Numbered from the stretch's first letter, positions 52,840-62,566 are shown. The stretch: DNA of 64,000 nt from Myxococcus landrumus (GCF_017301635.1 NZ_CP071091.1:6832001-6896000), one strand, 5' to 3'. A program made the numbers and translations. The notes: a model not told the origin generated them from the sequence alone.

Positions 52840-54516
52840 TCAGTCCTGCAACAGATTGAGCTTGAAGACATTGGCCGTGCCAGCCTTCACCTCGAAGTCA
52901 CGCGTGACGCGCTTGTCCAGGTTCTGGTTGACGGCCGTCACGACATACTTCTTCGCCGGCAGGTCGACGATGCCCATGGGCGTCTCGCCCAGCAGCTTCC
53001 CGTCGAGATAGATGACCGCATAGGGCCGGATGCGGAACTCCACCGAACCCAACGGCGCGACCTTCACCTTCCGCTGTGCAGTGGCTGTCTTCATCACGGG
53101 CGGCCGTGGCGCTGGCGCGGCCGCGACGACGGGCACCACGTCCGCTGGATTTCGCGCACCCTTCGCATCCGCGTGCTGTGCCGGGCGCGCTTCGGGCTTC
53201 GCTACCGTGTCACCTGTCACCGTGGGAGGCGCACCCTTCGCATCCGCGTGCTGTGCCGGGCGCGCTTCGGGCTTCGCTACCGTGTCACCTGTCACCGCAC
53301 CCTGCTCCACCGTGTCGCCCTGTTCCTGGGCCGCACGCGGCACGACAGGTGGTGTCCGCTCCCCACCCAGCAGCACGAATCCCCCCGTCGAGGCGACCAG
53401 CGCGGCGCCCGCGAGCACGACCGGAAGCCTCCTTCTCCGCGCCGCGCGCCGCACCGCCGAGGGCCGCTGCTCCGTCGGTCTATCTGACAAATCCGCCGTG
53501 ACAAATCCACCCGGCGCGGCCTCCTGGAATCCAGGCCCCAACGGCGTCGTGCGCTCCGGCGCGCTGTCCATCGCCCTCATCGACACAGGTGTCGGAACGA
53601 GGTGCTCATCCACCACCTGCGAGACGGCGCGCGCAATCTGATACGCCCCCACCGACTCACCCGTCGACAACACGAAGCGCTCCAGGTCCACTTGAAGCGC
53701 ACGGCAATCCGGGTAGCGGTCCTCGCGATTCTTCCTCAACGCCACCGTGAGGATGGACTGGAGCGCATTGGGAACATCCGCGCGCAAGTGGCTCACCGGC
53801 ACCGGCTCACGCGAGATGATGGCCTGCATCGTCGCCAGCTCCGACGGCCCCTCGAAAGGCAGACGTCCCGTGAGCAGCTCATACAGCACCACCCCCAGCG
53901 CATACACATCCACGCGCCGGTCCAACGGGTCCGCCCGCACCTGCTCGGGCGGCATGTACGCGACCTTGCCCTTCACCATGCCCGTCCGCGTGCGGTGCTT
54001 CTGCCCCACCACCTTGGCGATGCCGAAGTCCACCACCTTCACCGCCCCCTGCCGGGACACCAGGATGTTGTCCGGACTCACGTCCCGGTGAATCAACCCC
54101 ATGGGCTGCCCCGTGACGGGGTCCTCGAAGTCATGCGCGAAGGCCAGGCCCTCCGCGGCCAGCGCCACCACCTTCGCGCAGAGGTTGGGTTGCAGGAGCA
54201 CGCCTCGGGAATCCGCCTGCTTTCGCCAGCGCCGCAGGTTGGGCCCATCAATGAGCTCCATCGCCAGGAAGTACGTCCCCTCGAACTCACCGAAGTCGAA
54301 AATCTGGACGACGTTCGGGTGGTTCAACTGCGCGACGAGCTTCGCCTCCTCCAGGAACATCTCCACGAAGGACAGGTCCTCCACCAGATGCGGGAGGATG
54401 CGCTTGAGGACCAGCGTCTTCTCGAAGCCCCCGGGGCCCTCGGCCTTGGCCAGGAATACCTCCGCCATTCCTCCCGTCGCCAGCTTGCGGATGAGTTGGT
54501 ATTTCCCCACGTGCAT
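52840..54516 (-). CDS. Ser/Thr kinase with PEGA domain and internal repeat
   Basis: This 558-residue kinase starts MHVGKYQLIRKLATGGMAEV at 54516. The core is complete: VLKRILPHL, HRDVSPDNILV, VDFGIAKV and YMPPEQV. A membrane helix follows at about residues 370-390 (VVLAGAALVASTGGFVLLGG). The periplasmic part has a Pro/Ala-rich stalk with a 25-residue unit repeated (GDTVAKPEARPAQHADAKGA), then a PEGA domain VEFRIRPYAVIYLDGKLLGE to the end. It is an envelope-facing signalling kinase of the common myxobacterial type. Confidence 0.9.
   Translation of the reverse strand: MHVGKYQLIRKLATGGMAEVFLAKAEGPGGFEKTLVLKRILPHLVEDLSFVEMFLEEAKLVAQLNHPNVVQIFDFGEFEGTYFLAMELIDGPNLRRWRKQADSRGVLLQPNLCAKVVALAAEGLAFAHDFEDPVTGQPMGLIHRDVSPDNILVSRQGAVKVVDFGIAKVVGQKHRTRTGMVKGKVAYMPPEQVRADPLDRRVDVYALGVVLYELLTGRLPFEGPSELATMQAIISREPVPVSHLRADVPNALQSILTVALRKNREDRYPDCRALQVDLERFVLSTGESVGAYQIARAVSQVVDEHLVPTPVSMRAMDSAPERTTPLGPGFQEAAPGGFVTADLSDRPTEQRPSAVRRAARRRRLPVVLAGAALVASTGGFVLLGGERTPPVVPRAAQEQGDTVEQGAVTGDTVAKPEARPAQHADAKGAPPTVTGDTVAKPEARPAQHADAKGARNPADVVPVVAAAPAPRPPVMKTATAQRKVKVAPLGSVEFRIRPYAVIYLDGKLLGETPMGIVDLPAKKYVVTAVNQNLDKRVTRDFEVKAGTANVFKLNLLQD
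53154..53297 (-). repeat. 69-bp direct repeat in the kinase stalk
   Basis: 53154-53222 and 53229-53297 are the same 69 bases, with a 75-bp (25-codon) period that keeps the frame. They encode the doubled VAKPEARPAQHADAKGA unit. The copies are identical, so the duplication is recent or kept uniform by recombination. Confidence 0.85.
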
Positions 54517-54763
54517 CCAGGGAGGTTCCCAGGTTTGCCGTTGCAATCCAATGGGCGCCACCCCAGGCCCCTGTACCCAGGTCCAAGGCAGTCAAACAGA
54601 CACGCCCAGCAAGCGCCGTCAGCGTCCCTACGTTGTTGAGGCCAGACACGAAGCGCCTGTGGCACAAGGCACGGCTGCCAGGCAGGGAAGCGGCATGACG
54701 GGCGCCTCCGAGGAAGCCCTACACCCACTTCCCCCTTGCCCACAGGTGCCTAGCTTGTGGCCG

Positions 54764-55675
54764 ATGCTGCGTGCCCTCCTCGGCCGATGGCGAAGCTCGC
54801 TGCGCCTGCTCCGGCCGGCCCATGTGGAAGCCGACCACGCGAAGATATCCGTCACCCAGCTCGGCCATCGCTACGCCAACAAAGTCGTGGCCCTCAAGGA
54901 CGTGGACCTCAACGTCCGCTCGGGGGAGTTCATCTGTCTGCTCGGCCCTTCGGGGTGCGGCAAGTCCACGCTCCTCTACGCGCTCGCGGGCCACGTGCGC
55001 CCCACTGGCGGCACGGTGTCCATTGACGGACAGCCCATCACCGGCCCCGGGCCCAGCCGGCTCCTCATGTTCCAGGAGGCCGCCCTCTTCCCGTGGCTCA
55101 GCGTGCGCGGAAACATCACCTTCGCCCTCGCCGCCCGAGGCGTCCCCCGCTCCGAGCGCAAGGAGCGCGCGGACCAGTACATCCGCCGCGTCCACCTCCA
55201 GGGCTTCGAGGAGACCCTCCCCCACCAGCTCTCCGGCGGCATGAAGATGCGCGCGAGCCTCGCCCGGGCGCTCGCCGTGGACCCCACCGTGCTCCTCATG
55301 GACGAGCCCTTCGGCTCGCTGGACGCGCAGACGCGCATCCACATGCAGGAGCTCCTCCAGTCCATCTGGATGCGCACGCACAAGACCGTGGTCTTCGTCA
55401 CCCATGACGTCCATGAGGCCCTCATGCTGGGCACTCGCGTGGTCCTCATGGCACCGCGTCCAGGCCGCATCGTGAGGGACCTGGAGGTCCACCTGCCCAT
55501 GCCGCGCCGCCCGGATGACGCGGCCCTCATGGAGATGGTCCGCCACGTCCAGCGGCTGCTGAGTGAAGTGGAGCGCACCAACATCCCCGACTCCCCGCCC
55601 TCACCCCGAGCCTCCACGCCCGCGGTGACAGGCCCCGTGCTGGCCCCGCCCGGACTGCCCCGGCCCGCGAGGTGA
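54764..55675 (+). CDS. ABC transporter ATP-binding protein, SsuB/TauB type
   Basis: This 303-residue ATPase has Walker A GPSGCGKSTLL, the Q-loop in LLMFQEAALFPWLS, signature LSGGMKMRASLARAL, Walker B VLLMDEPFGSLD and H-loop FVTHDVHEA. The PWLSV and MKMR forms point to the nitrate/sulfonate/taurine/thiamine-precursor importer family. A Pro-rich tail of about 35 residues follows the fold. The start is set at 54764 (MLRALLGRW); an ATG at 54695 is possible. The permease starts 3 bp after the stop. Confidence 0.88.
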   Translation: MLRALLGRWRSSLRLLRPAHVEADHAKISVTQLGHRYANKVVALKDVDLNVRSGEFICLLGPSGCGKSTLLYALAGHVRPTGGTVSIDGQPITGPGPSRLLMFQEAALFPWLSVRGNITFALAARGVPRSERKERADQYIRRVHLQGFEETLPHQLSGGMKMRASLARALAVDPTVLLMDEPFGSLDAQTRIHMQELLQSIWMRTHKTVVFVTHDVHEALMLGTRVVLMAPRPGRIVRDLEVHLPMPRRPDDAALMEMVRHVQRLLSEVERTNIPDSPPSPRASTPAVTGPVLAPPGLPRPAR

Positions 55676-55678
55676 ACC

Positions 55679-56458
55679 ATGAAGCGCGACTCGAGGCTCC
55701 AGGGCTACGCCCAGAAGCTCCTCCTGTTGGTGTTGCTGCTCGGCGCGTGGGAAGGACTGTCCCGCCTGGGCGTGTGGTCCCCGTACCTCTTCCCCGGACC
55801 TGTCACGGTGGCCAGGAGCCTGGCGAAGATGGCCGCCAATGGAAGCTTGTGGGACGCGACACTCCGCTCGCTGGGACGGCTGGGACGGGCCTATCTCGTC
55901 TCGGTGGCCATCGGTGTCCCGCTGGGCTTGTTGATGGCGCGGCTGACCTTCTTCCGCAACGCGGTGAAGCCCGTGGTGATGGGCCTGCAAGCCCTGCCCT
56001 CCATCTGCTGGCTGCCCCTGGCGCTCCTGTGGTTCGGCCTGACGGACACCGCCATCCTCTTCGTCGTCGTGATGGGCAGCGTGCTGGGCATCGCCATCGC
56101 CACGGAGGACAGCGTGCAGGGCGTGGACCCGCAGCTGTTGCGCGTCGCGAGCACGCTGGGCGTCCGAGGGCTTCGCTTCCAGTTCGGCGTGCTGCTGCCC
56201 GCGGCGCTGCCCGGCATCGTCACCGGCCTCAAGCTGGGGTGGAGCTTCGCGTGGCGGGCCCTGCTCGCCGGTGAGCTGCTGTTCGTGTCCGGCGGACTGG
56301 GGCAGTTGCTCACCGTGGGCCGCGAGCTGATGGACGTGCCTCAAGTCATGGCCGTCATGGTCGCCATCATCCTCATTGGAATCACGGTGGACCGTGTCCT
56401 CTTCCAGACGGTGGAGGGCCGGCTGCGCCGCCGCTGGGGCCTGGAAGGGGCGATGTAG
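55679..56458 (+). CDS. ABC transporter permease, SsuC/TauC type
   Basis: This 259-residue protein has about six membrane helices and the permease EAA-type loop in VDPQLLRVASTLGVRGLRFQ with FGVLLPAALPGIVTGLKLGW. The block GLQALPSICWLPLALLWFGL is typical of the sulfonate/nitrate importer family. It is placed directly between the ATPase (3-bp gap) and the binding protein (59-bp gap). The three form one importer. Confidence 0.92.
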   Translation: MKRDSRLQGYAQKLLLLVLLLGAWEGLSRLGVWSPYLFPGPVTVARSLAKMAANGSLWDATLRSLGRLGRAYLVSVAIGVPLGLLMARLTFFRNAVKPVVMGLQALPSICWLPLALLWFGLTDTAILFVVVMGSVLGIAIATEDSVQGVDPQLLRVASTLGVRGLRFQFGVLLPAALPGIVTGLKLGWSFAWRALLAGELLFVSGGLGQLLTVGRELMDVPQVMAVMVAIILIGITVDRVLFQTVEGRLRRRWGLEGAM

Positions 56459-56517
56459 GACGCTTCGGCGACGACCCCGTTGCCAACCCACCTCGTCGTT
56501 CCTCTCTTCAGGTGCCT

Positions 56518-57534
56518 ATGCGTGCCATTCGGTTGCCATGGGTGTTCGTGCTCGCCGGACTGGTGGTGTTCGGCGCGGGTTGCAAGCGCGAGTCCTCGCG
56601 TGGAGCGGACACCCCGCTGCGGCTGGGCTTCTTCCCGAACATCACGCATGCGCAGGCGCTGGTGGGCAACTCGGAGGGCGTGTTCGCCTCGGAGCCCGGC
56701 GTGGGGAAGCTGGAGGTGAAGCAATTCAACGCGGGGCCCGCGGCCATGGAGGCGCTGGTGGCGGGCTCGCTCGACGTCTCCTATGTGGGCAATGGCCCCG
56801 CCATCAACACGTTCCTCAAGGCCGGGCGGGAGCTGCGCATCATCGCGGGCGCAGTCAACGGTGGCGCCATGCTGGTGACGCGCACCGCGAAGAGCGCCGC
56901 GGAGCTGAAGGGCAAGAAGCTGGCGACGCCCCAGCTCGGCAACACCCAGGACATCGCGTTGCGGTACTGGCTCAAGCAGCAGGGGTTGAACACGAACCTG
57001 GACGGCAAGGGCGACGTGCAGATTGTGCCGCTGAGCAACTCGGACATCCTGGTGCAGTACCTGCGCGGCGGCATCGAGGGCGCCTGGGTACCCGAGCCCT
57101 GGGGCACACGCATGCTGATGGACCCGGAGGGCGGAGGGCAGATTCTCGTGGACGAGAAGACGCTGTGGCCCGAGGGGCGCTTCCCCACCACCGTGGTGGT
57201 GACGACGCGCAAGGTGCTGGAGACGCAGCGCCCGCGCATCGTCGCCCTGCTGCGCGCCCACGTGAAGCTGACCGAGCGCTGGAAGAAGGAGCCGGAGACC
57301 TTCGCCACGCAGGTGAACACCGCCTTCGGCAAGCTGACGCAGAAGCCCCTGTCGGCGCCCATCCTCCAGGGGGCCTTCTCGCGCCTGGAGCCCAGCCTGG
57401 ACCCGGTGCCGTCGGCCTTGAGCACCGCCGCGAAGCACGCCCAGGAGCTGGGCTTCATCCCCTCGTCGGACATCAGCGGGCTGGTGGACCTGAGCGCGCT
57501 CGACGAGGCGCGCGGGAGCGGCGCGAAGCACTGA
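56518..57534 (+). CDS. ABC substrate-binding lipoprotein, SsuA/ThiY type
   Basis: This 338-residue protein has a lipoprotein signal (LAGLVVFGAGCKRE, Cys at about residue 22) and an NMT1/SsuA-like fold: LRLGFFPNITHAQALVGNSE, NAGPAAMEALVAGSLDVSYV, KKLATPQLGNTQDIALRYWL and GAWVPEPWGTRML. Family members bind sulfonates, nitrate, taurine or thiamine precursors, and which one applies here cannot be read. The ATG at 56518 is preferred to a GTG at 56512. The stop is 4 bp from the convergent PqqD/TenA-like gene. Confidence 0.9.
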   Translation: MRAIRLPWVFVLAGLVVFGAGCKRESSRGADTPLRLGFFPNITHAQALVGNSEGVFASEPGVGKLEVKQFNAGPAAMEALVAGSLDVSYVGNGPAINTFLKAGRELRIIAGAVNGGAMLVTRTAKSAAELKGKKLATPQLGNTQDIALRYWLKQQGLNTNLDGKGDVQIVPLSNSDILVQYLRGGIEGAWVPEPWGTRMLMDPEGGGQILVDEKTLWPEGRFPTTVVVTTRKVLETQRPRIVALLRAHVKLTERWKKEPETFATQVNTAFGKLTQKPLSAPILQGAFSRLEPSLDPVPSALSTAAKHAQELGFIPSSDISGLVDLSALDEARGSGAKH

Positions 57535-57538
57535 CGCG

Positions 57539-58504
57539 TCACTCCCCGGTGAAGACGCGAGGACCGCTCTCGGGGCCGTAGAAGGAGATGAGCTCGCGGT
57601 GGTGCGCCATCGTGAGCCGGCAGCAGGTGATGAGCCGCTGGCGGATGCGCGCCTGCTCCGTGGCGCTCAGCGGCCCGGAGTCCGCGAAGGGCTCCACCCA
57701 CTCGCGGAGGTCTCCGTCGTCGCCCTCGTCGGGCTCCCTCATCCCCACGCCCATGCACGCCGCATAGGACAGCGCATCCTCCGTCCCCAGCCAGCGCAGA
57801 TGTTCGATGAGCGCCAGCATCGACGAGAGCGGAGTGGCCTGCTCCAGCTCCTCCTCCGTCAGCCCCGCCGCGAGCAACAGGCGCTTCAACCCGATGAGCC
57901 GCGAGGCCTCGCGCGACAGTCCTTCACGCAAGAGCGCCTTCCCCCGCTCCGTGGCCTGCGCCGCCACCACCGCCTCGCGATGCGACGAGATGGCCGCCAC
58001 GAGGTGATGGCTCTCCAGCAGATATCCCAGCGTGAGCCGGCGAGATGTCTCCTCCGTCCAGGAGCCGTGCGGCGACATGGGCGAGGCGCCCCACCGCCGC
58101 CGGGCGACGCTCGCCAGCGAGCGCAGGTGCTCGTAGTACGTCAGCGCGTCCACCCGCAGGCCGCCTGTCTGCACCAGCACCGCGCGCTGGTAGAGCTCTC
58201 GCGCCACCCACGACACCCGCGTCAGGCTCAGGCGTGCCTCCGTCGCGATGCCCATCAGCGTGCGCCGGCCGTCCATCAGGGGGAGCACCCGCCACGCCGC
58301 GTCCGCGCTCGCGGCGTCCAGCTCCACCACCTCCCAGGACTCACCCTCCGTCGAGCCCAGCACCAGCTCACGCCGTGCGAGCCCCTCCGGCCGCACCCAG
58401 TTCGCCAGCGCCAGCTTCATGATGGGCAACAACGGCTCCGGCTCCCGGATGCGGGGCCCCCCGGTACGTCCACCGACAGGAGACCGACCACCGTCATCAC
58501 GCAT
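57539..58504 (-). CDS. Protein with PqqD-like and TenA/PqqC-like regions
   Basis: This 321-residue protein starts at the ATG at 58504 (GGAG 5 nt before). Residues about 60-110 read AWRVLPLMDGRRTLMGIATE and TRVSWVARELYQRAVLVQTG, the winged-helix pattern of PqqD-like peptide-binding domains. The rest is all-helical, with His-rich helices such as LLESHHLVAAISSHREAVVA and CRLTMAHHRELISFYG that look like the TenA/PqqC/haem-oxygenase fold. This is a motif-level reading; no peptide precursor or radical-SAM gene lies nearby. It converges on the ABC binding-protein gene. Confidence 0.55.
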   Translation of the reverse strand: MRDDGGRSPVGGRTGGPRIREPEPLLPIMKLALANWVRPEGLARRELVLGSTEGESWEVVELDAASADAAWRVLPLMDGRRTLMGIATEARLSLTRVSWVARELYQRAVLVQTGGLRVDALTYYEHLRSLASVARRRWGASPMSPHGSWTEETSRRLTLGYLLESHHLVAAISSHREAVVAAQATERGKALLREGLSREASRLIGLKRLLLAAGLTEEELEQATPLSSMLALIEHLRWLGTEDALSYAACMGVGMREPDEGDDGDLREWVEPFADSGPLSATEQARIRQRLITCCRLTMAHHRELISFYGPESGPRVFTGE

Positions 58505-58750
58505 GTGCTCCACCTCTCGCGAGAGGGCGGACTGAGCGCGCACCCTCGCTTACACCCGGCCCTTCCTCCGGCGGACCCACGCGCCGGAGTTCGCGGCTCC
58601 AAGGCGCCGCTGGTGGCTGAACGGACCCGCGGAGAATCCGTCGGCCGGTGGTCACTTCCCGCCCCCTCGCGGGTGGAACTTCAGATGGGGATTGCGCGAA
58701 GTCCTCGTAGGGGTTGGCCACGCGGGTGGGCCCGGCCAGGATGGCGCGCC

Positions 58751-59527
58751 ATGAAGATGGAGACCGTGGAGCAGACGCTGGAGCGCATCGCCCGTGAGGC
58801 GGAGCACACCCCCGGAGGCATCCTGGCCTTCGATGGAGACGGCACGCTGTGGAGCGGCGACGTGGGGGATGAGCTGTTCATGGCCGTGACGGGCCATGAC
58901 GCCCTCAAGGAGCAGGCCCAGCCCCGGCTCATGGCCATGGCCGCCGCGCATGGACTGGATTCCGAGGGCGGCACCTGCACCCTCGCCCGCAGGCTCTTCT
59001 CCGCCTTCGAGGCGGGCGTCGTCTCCCAGCGCGACGTCTGCGAGCTGGGCGCGTGGATGCTCGCGGGCTGGCACGTGGACGAGCTGCGGGACTTCTGCCG
59101 AGGCGTCGTGGAGTCCCACGGCCTGGCCCGCCGCATCCAAGGGGAGACGCACCGCGTGCTGGACTGGGCCCACGCGCGTGACATTCCTTGTTACGTGGTG
59201 AGCGCCTCCCCCCTCCCAGTGGTGGAGGCCGCCGCGCGGGTGCTGGGCCTTCCGCCGGAGAACGTGGTGGCCACCACCCCCCAGGAGTCGGACGGCGTGG
59301 TGCTCTCCGACGTCGTCGCCCCCATCCCCTACGGGCCGGGAAAGGTGAGCTGTCTGAGGGCTCGCACCAGCCGGCCCCTGTATGCGGCCTTCGGCGACAA
59401 TGTCTTTGATTTGGAGATGCTGGCCGCCTCCCGGGTACCGGTGGCGGTGCGTCCCAAGGCGCGCCTTCTGGAGCGGGCGGACAGCCTTCCCCCGCTGGTC
59501 CAGTTGCACCCGGTCCCCAGCCTCTGA
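58751..59527 (+). CDS. HAD-superfamily phosphatase, SerB-like
   Basis: This 258-residue protein has the HAD catalytic motif I ILAFDGDGTLWSGDVGDELF (DxDGT), motif II YVVSASPLPVVEAAARVLG and motif IV AAFGDNVFDLEMLAAS. The layout resembles HAD-IB (phosphoserine phosphatase-type) enzymes acting on small phosphorylated metabolites. The ATG at 58751 starts MKMETVEQTLERIA. It precedes the fructose-bisphosphate aldolase gene by 109 bp, but a functional link is not shown. Confidence 0.85.
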   Translation: MKMETVEQTLERIAREAEHTPGGILAFDGDGTLWSGDVGDELFMAVTGHDALKEQAQPRLMAMAAAHGLDSEGGTCTLARRLFSAFEAGVVSQRDVCELGAWMLAGWHVDELRDFCRGVVESHGLARRIQGETHRVLDWAHARDIPCYVVSASPLPVVEAAARVLGLPPENVVATTPQESDGVVLSDVVAPIPYGPGKVSCLRARTSRPLYAAFGDNVFDLEMLAASRVPVAVRPKARLLERADSLPPLVQLHPVPSL

Positions 59528-59636
59528 CAGCGTCGTCTGGGGAACGCAGCCGCCGAGCTTTTGGCGACGCCCGCCAGCGCGTCCGTGCTAACTGGCGACT
59601 GCACTTTTCTCAATTCCGCCACGGAGAGACACAGTC

Positions 59637-60731
59637 ATGCCGCTCATCGCCCTGCGTCCCCTGCTCGACTACGCCGCCGCCAACAACTTCGGGGTCGCCG
59701 CGCTCAACGTCAACAACATGGAGCAGATCCAGGCCATCATGGAGGCCGCTCGCGCCACCCAGAGCCCGGCCATCATCCAGGCCTCGCGCGGGGCGCGGAA
59801 GTACACCAATGACCTGTTCCTGCGGAACCTGATGCAGGCGGCGGTGGAGCTCTATCCCGAGATTCCCATCGTCATGCACCAGGACCACGGCAACTCGCCG
59901 GACACCTGTATCAGCGCCATCCGCATGGGCTTCACCAGCGTGATGATGGACGGCTCGCTCGAGGACGACGGCAAGACGCCCTCCAGCTACGAGTACAACG
60001 TGGCCGTCACGCGCGAAGTGGTGAACGTGGCCCACCGCTTCGGCGTGTCCGTGGAGGGTGAGCTGGGGGTGCTCGGCTCGCTGGAGCACGGCATGGGCGA
60101 GAAGGAAGACGGCCACGGCGCCGAGGGCAAGCTCACGCTGGACCAGCTCCTCACGGACCCGGACCAGGCCGTGGACTTCGTCAACCGCACCGGCATCGAC
60201 GCGCTCGCCGTCGCCATGGGCACCAGCCACGGCGCCTACAAGTTCTCCCGCAAGCCCAGTGGCGATGTGCTGGCCATGAGCCGCATCGAGGAGATCCACA
60301 AGAAGATCCCCAACTGCCACCTGGTGATGCACGGCTCCAGCTCCGTTCCCAAGGAGCTGTGCGACATCATCAACGCCAACGGCGGCCGCATCAAGGAGAC
60401 CTACGGCGTGCCGGTGGAGGAGATTCAGCGCGGCATCCGCGCGGGCGTGCGCAAGATCAACGTCGACACGGACAACCGCCTCGCCATCACCGGCGCCATC
60501 CGCAAGGCCTTCACCGCCAAGCCCGAGGAGTTCGACCCGCGCTACTACCTGACGCCCGCGCGCGCCGCGATGCAGGCCATCTGCGAGGAGCGCATGAAGC
60601 AGTTCGGGCAGGCGGGCCACGCGAAGAAGGTGCCGCACACCACGCTGGAGCAGATGGCTCGCGACTACCAGGCCGGCAAGTACGGCGACAGCGCGCGTCC
60701 GGACACCGTCGTCGGCGCGAAGAAGAAGTAG
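59637..60731 (+). CDS. fba: Class II fructose-1,6-bisphosphate aldolase
   Basis: This 364-residue zinc aldolase has [20 protein letters not shown] at the start, then [15 protein letters not shown] with the catalytic Asp and first zinc His. The second part carries [35 protein letters not shown] and [20 protein letters not shown]. The phosphate-binding [13 protein letters not shown] closes the site. This is the Calvin-cycle/glycolytic subtype. It cleaves or makes fructose bisphosphate in central carbon flux. It appears to be monocistronic. Confidence 0.96.
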   Translation: MPLIALRPLLDYAAANNFGVAALNVNNMEQIQAIMEAARATQSPAIIQASRGARKYTNDLFLRNLMQAAVELYPEIPIVMHQDHGNSPDTCISAIRMGFTSVMMDGSLEDDGKTPSSYEYNVAVTREVVNVAHRFGVSVEGELGVLGSLEHGMGEKEDGHGAEGKLTLDQLLTDPDQAVDFVNRTGIDALAVAMGTSHGAYKFSRKPSGDVLAMSRIEEIHKKIPNCHLVMHGSSSVPKELCDIINANGGRIKETYGVPVEEIQRGIRAGVRKINVDTDNRLAITGAIRKAFTAKPEEFDPRYYLTPARAAMQAICEERMKQFGQAGHAKKVPHTTLEQMARDYQAGKYGDSARPDTVVGAKKK

Positions 60732-60804
60732 TCCGTCGCCGCCTAGCTTGGGGGAGCACCGCGCGCGTGTCGCGGCTCCCCCAAGTGCTTCCCGGGACGC
60801 CCGG

Positions 60805-61284
60805 CTACTTCATCGCGTGGAGCGAGGTGGCCATGTTCTGCACCTCGTTCTCAATCTGGTAGTCCGCCACCACGTGCTCGCCCGGCTTGGGGGTCTGCTT
60901 CAGGCGCAGCGCCTGCATGTCCAAGGGGATGACGGCGCCCGCCTCGTCCTGGACGTAGAGCACGTCCCCCTTCATCTCCACGACATTTCCTTCAATCGTC
61001 TGTGTCCGTTTCGGGTCCGGCAGCACGTCCACCTGCGGACCCTGGGTAATGGGCGCCTGGGGTTGGGTGGGCGTCACGTCGACGCCAATCATCCCTCCCA
61101 GGTTGAGCGGTGGAATCGCGGGGCCCGTGGGGTCTCCGAGGCGCTCCACCACCTCACCTTGCTCTGTCGTCTCACCCACGTTGGGGTCCCTGGCCCCTCC
61201 CACCAAGGGCAGCAGCAACGCCGCCAGGGAGGACATGGCCCACGTGGTGGACTTGAACCTTCCACCCGAACTGTTTCGTGTCAT
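60805..61284 (-). CDS. Hypothetical exported protein
   Basis: This 159-residue protein has a hydrophobic N-terminal signal (TTWAMSSLAALLLPLVGGAR). A Pro/Thr-rich linker follows, then a small beta domain with TIEGNVVEMKGDVLYVQDEA and LDMQALRLKQTPKPGEHVVA. The core looks like an OB- or SH3-like fold similar to those in periplasmic stress proteins. I do not recognise the family. It converges on the aldolase gene. Confidence 0.6.
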   Translation of the reverse strand: MTRNSSGGRFKSTTWAMSSLAALLLPLVGGARDPNVGETTEQGEVVERLGDPTGPAIPPLNLGGMIGVDVTPTQPQAPITQGPQVDVLPDPKRTQTIEGNVVEMKGDVLYVQDEAGAVIPLDMQALRLKQTPKPGEHVVADYQIENEVQNMATSLHAMK

Positions 61285-61563
61285 CGCTCGTGCTCCGGCT
61301 GGGGGTCCTTGGACCCGACTCGCCAGAAGCTAGGCCACGCCCCACCGCTCACGCCTGGACCGTGCCCCGGCCACCACGCGGCGGACCGGGCCGCCGCTGC
61401 CATCGAGTGTTCATCCCATGAACGGGCCCACCCCCGAGCCGTCCAGAACAGGCTAGGGTGCGTCCGCAAGGCCCATCAGGCGCCCTCCCCGGGAGGACGC
61501 GCCGGGCCACCCTTTCCTTCTTCTGGTGCCGCCCGACGCGGTGCCACATCGCAGAGGCTGCAA

Positions 61564-62538
61564 GTGAACGGTCGCACCAACGAGCATCGCATCGCTCTCT
61601 TCCTGGACTTCGAGAACCTCGTCACCAATACCGGCATCAGTGCCTCCAACTTCGACCTCCAGCCCTCGCTGGACCGGCTCCTGGAGAAGGGCAAGGTCGT
61701 CTTCCGACGCGCCTACTGCGACTGGTCCCGCTTCAACGACGCGAAGCTGGGGCTGCACCGGTTCGGCGTGGAGCTCATCGACGTGCCCCCCTCCACGCGC
61801 GCGGGGAAGAACGGCGCGGACATGCGCCTGGTCATCGACGCGCTGGAGCTGTGCTACGCGCGCGAGAGCATCGACACCTTCGTCATCGCCTCCGGCGACA
61901 GCGACTTCTGCCCCCTGGCCTACAAGCTGCGTGAGAACGGCCGCACCGTCATCGGGCTGGCGGTGAAGGAGTCCACCTCCCCCCTGTTCGTCAACGCGTG
62001 TGACGAGTTCATCTACCTGCGCACCCGCCAGCGCTCGGAGAAGGGCGACAAGGAGAAGGAGAAGGGCCGCCACGGCGCCGCCGAGGAGGCAGGCCACGGC
62101 AAGCGCGCCCGCCACGGGCGAGAGGCCACCGGCCGCGGCAGCAAGGCGGAGGGAGCCCAGGCCGCGACCAGCTCGGGAGGCAAGGCGCCCGCCAAGTCGG
62201 ACGTGCCGCAGATTGCCCGCGAGGTGGTGCAGAACCTGCTCGCCCGCGCGACGGGGCCGGTGAACCCCTCGCTCATCAAGGAGACCATCGTCCGCAAGGA
62301 GCCGGACTTCGACGAGAGCGAGTACGGCTTCGCCACCTTCGCCAAGCTCCTGGCCGCGCTGGAGCAGGAGGGTGTCCTGCGCCGCATCCAGCAGGGCCGC
62401 CAGTGGTACGTGGTGGGGCCCGACGCGGACCTGGCCGGCGGCAGCGAGGCCAAGACCAAGAAGCCGGGCCGCGCCCGCGCCGAGGAGGAGGACGAGCTGG
62501 AGTCCTACCCCGACCCGGAAGAGGACGACGCCCTCTGA
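61564..62538 (+). CDS. NYN (PIN-like) domain protein with C-terminal LOTUS domain
   Basis: This 324-residue protein starts at a GTG (61564) with AGAGG upstream. The NYN nuclease-like domain (about residues 8-160) has FLDFENLVTNTGI, FRRAYCDWSRFNDAKLGLHR, NGADMRLVIDAL and VIASGDSDFCPLAYKLRENG, so the acidic residues for metal are present. A charged linker leads to an OST-HTH/LOTUS domain (about 215-285), with VNPSLIKETIVRKEPDFDES and FAKLLAALEQEGVLRRI. It likely acts on RNA. The family is shared with LabA/MARF1-type proteins. Confidence 0.88.
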   Translation: MNGRTNEHRIALFLDFENLVTNTGISASNFDLQPSLDRLLEKGKVVFRRAYCDWSRFNDAKLGLHRFGVELIDVPPSTRAGKNGADMRLVIDALELCYARESIDTFVIASGDSDFCPLAYKLRENGRTVIGLAVKESTSPLFVNACDEFIYLRTRQRSEKGDKEKEKGRHGAAEEAGHGKRARHGREATGRGSKAEGAQAATSSGGKAPAKSDVPQIAREVVQNLLARATGPVNPSLIKETIVRKEPDFDESEYGFATFAKLLAALEQEGVLRRIQQGRQWYVVGPDADLAGGSEAKTKKPGRARAEEEDELESYPDPEEDDAL

Positions 62539-62566
62539 GAGACGACGGCCGTGCCGCGGCCCCGGC

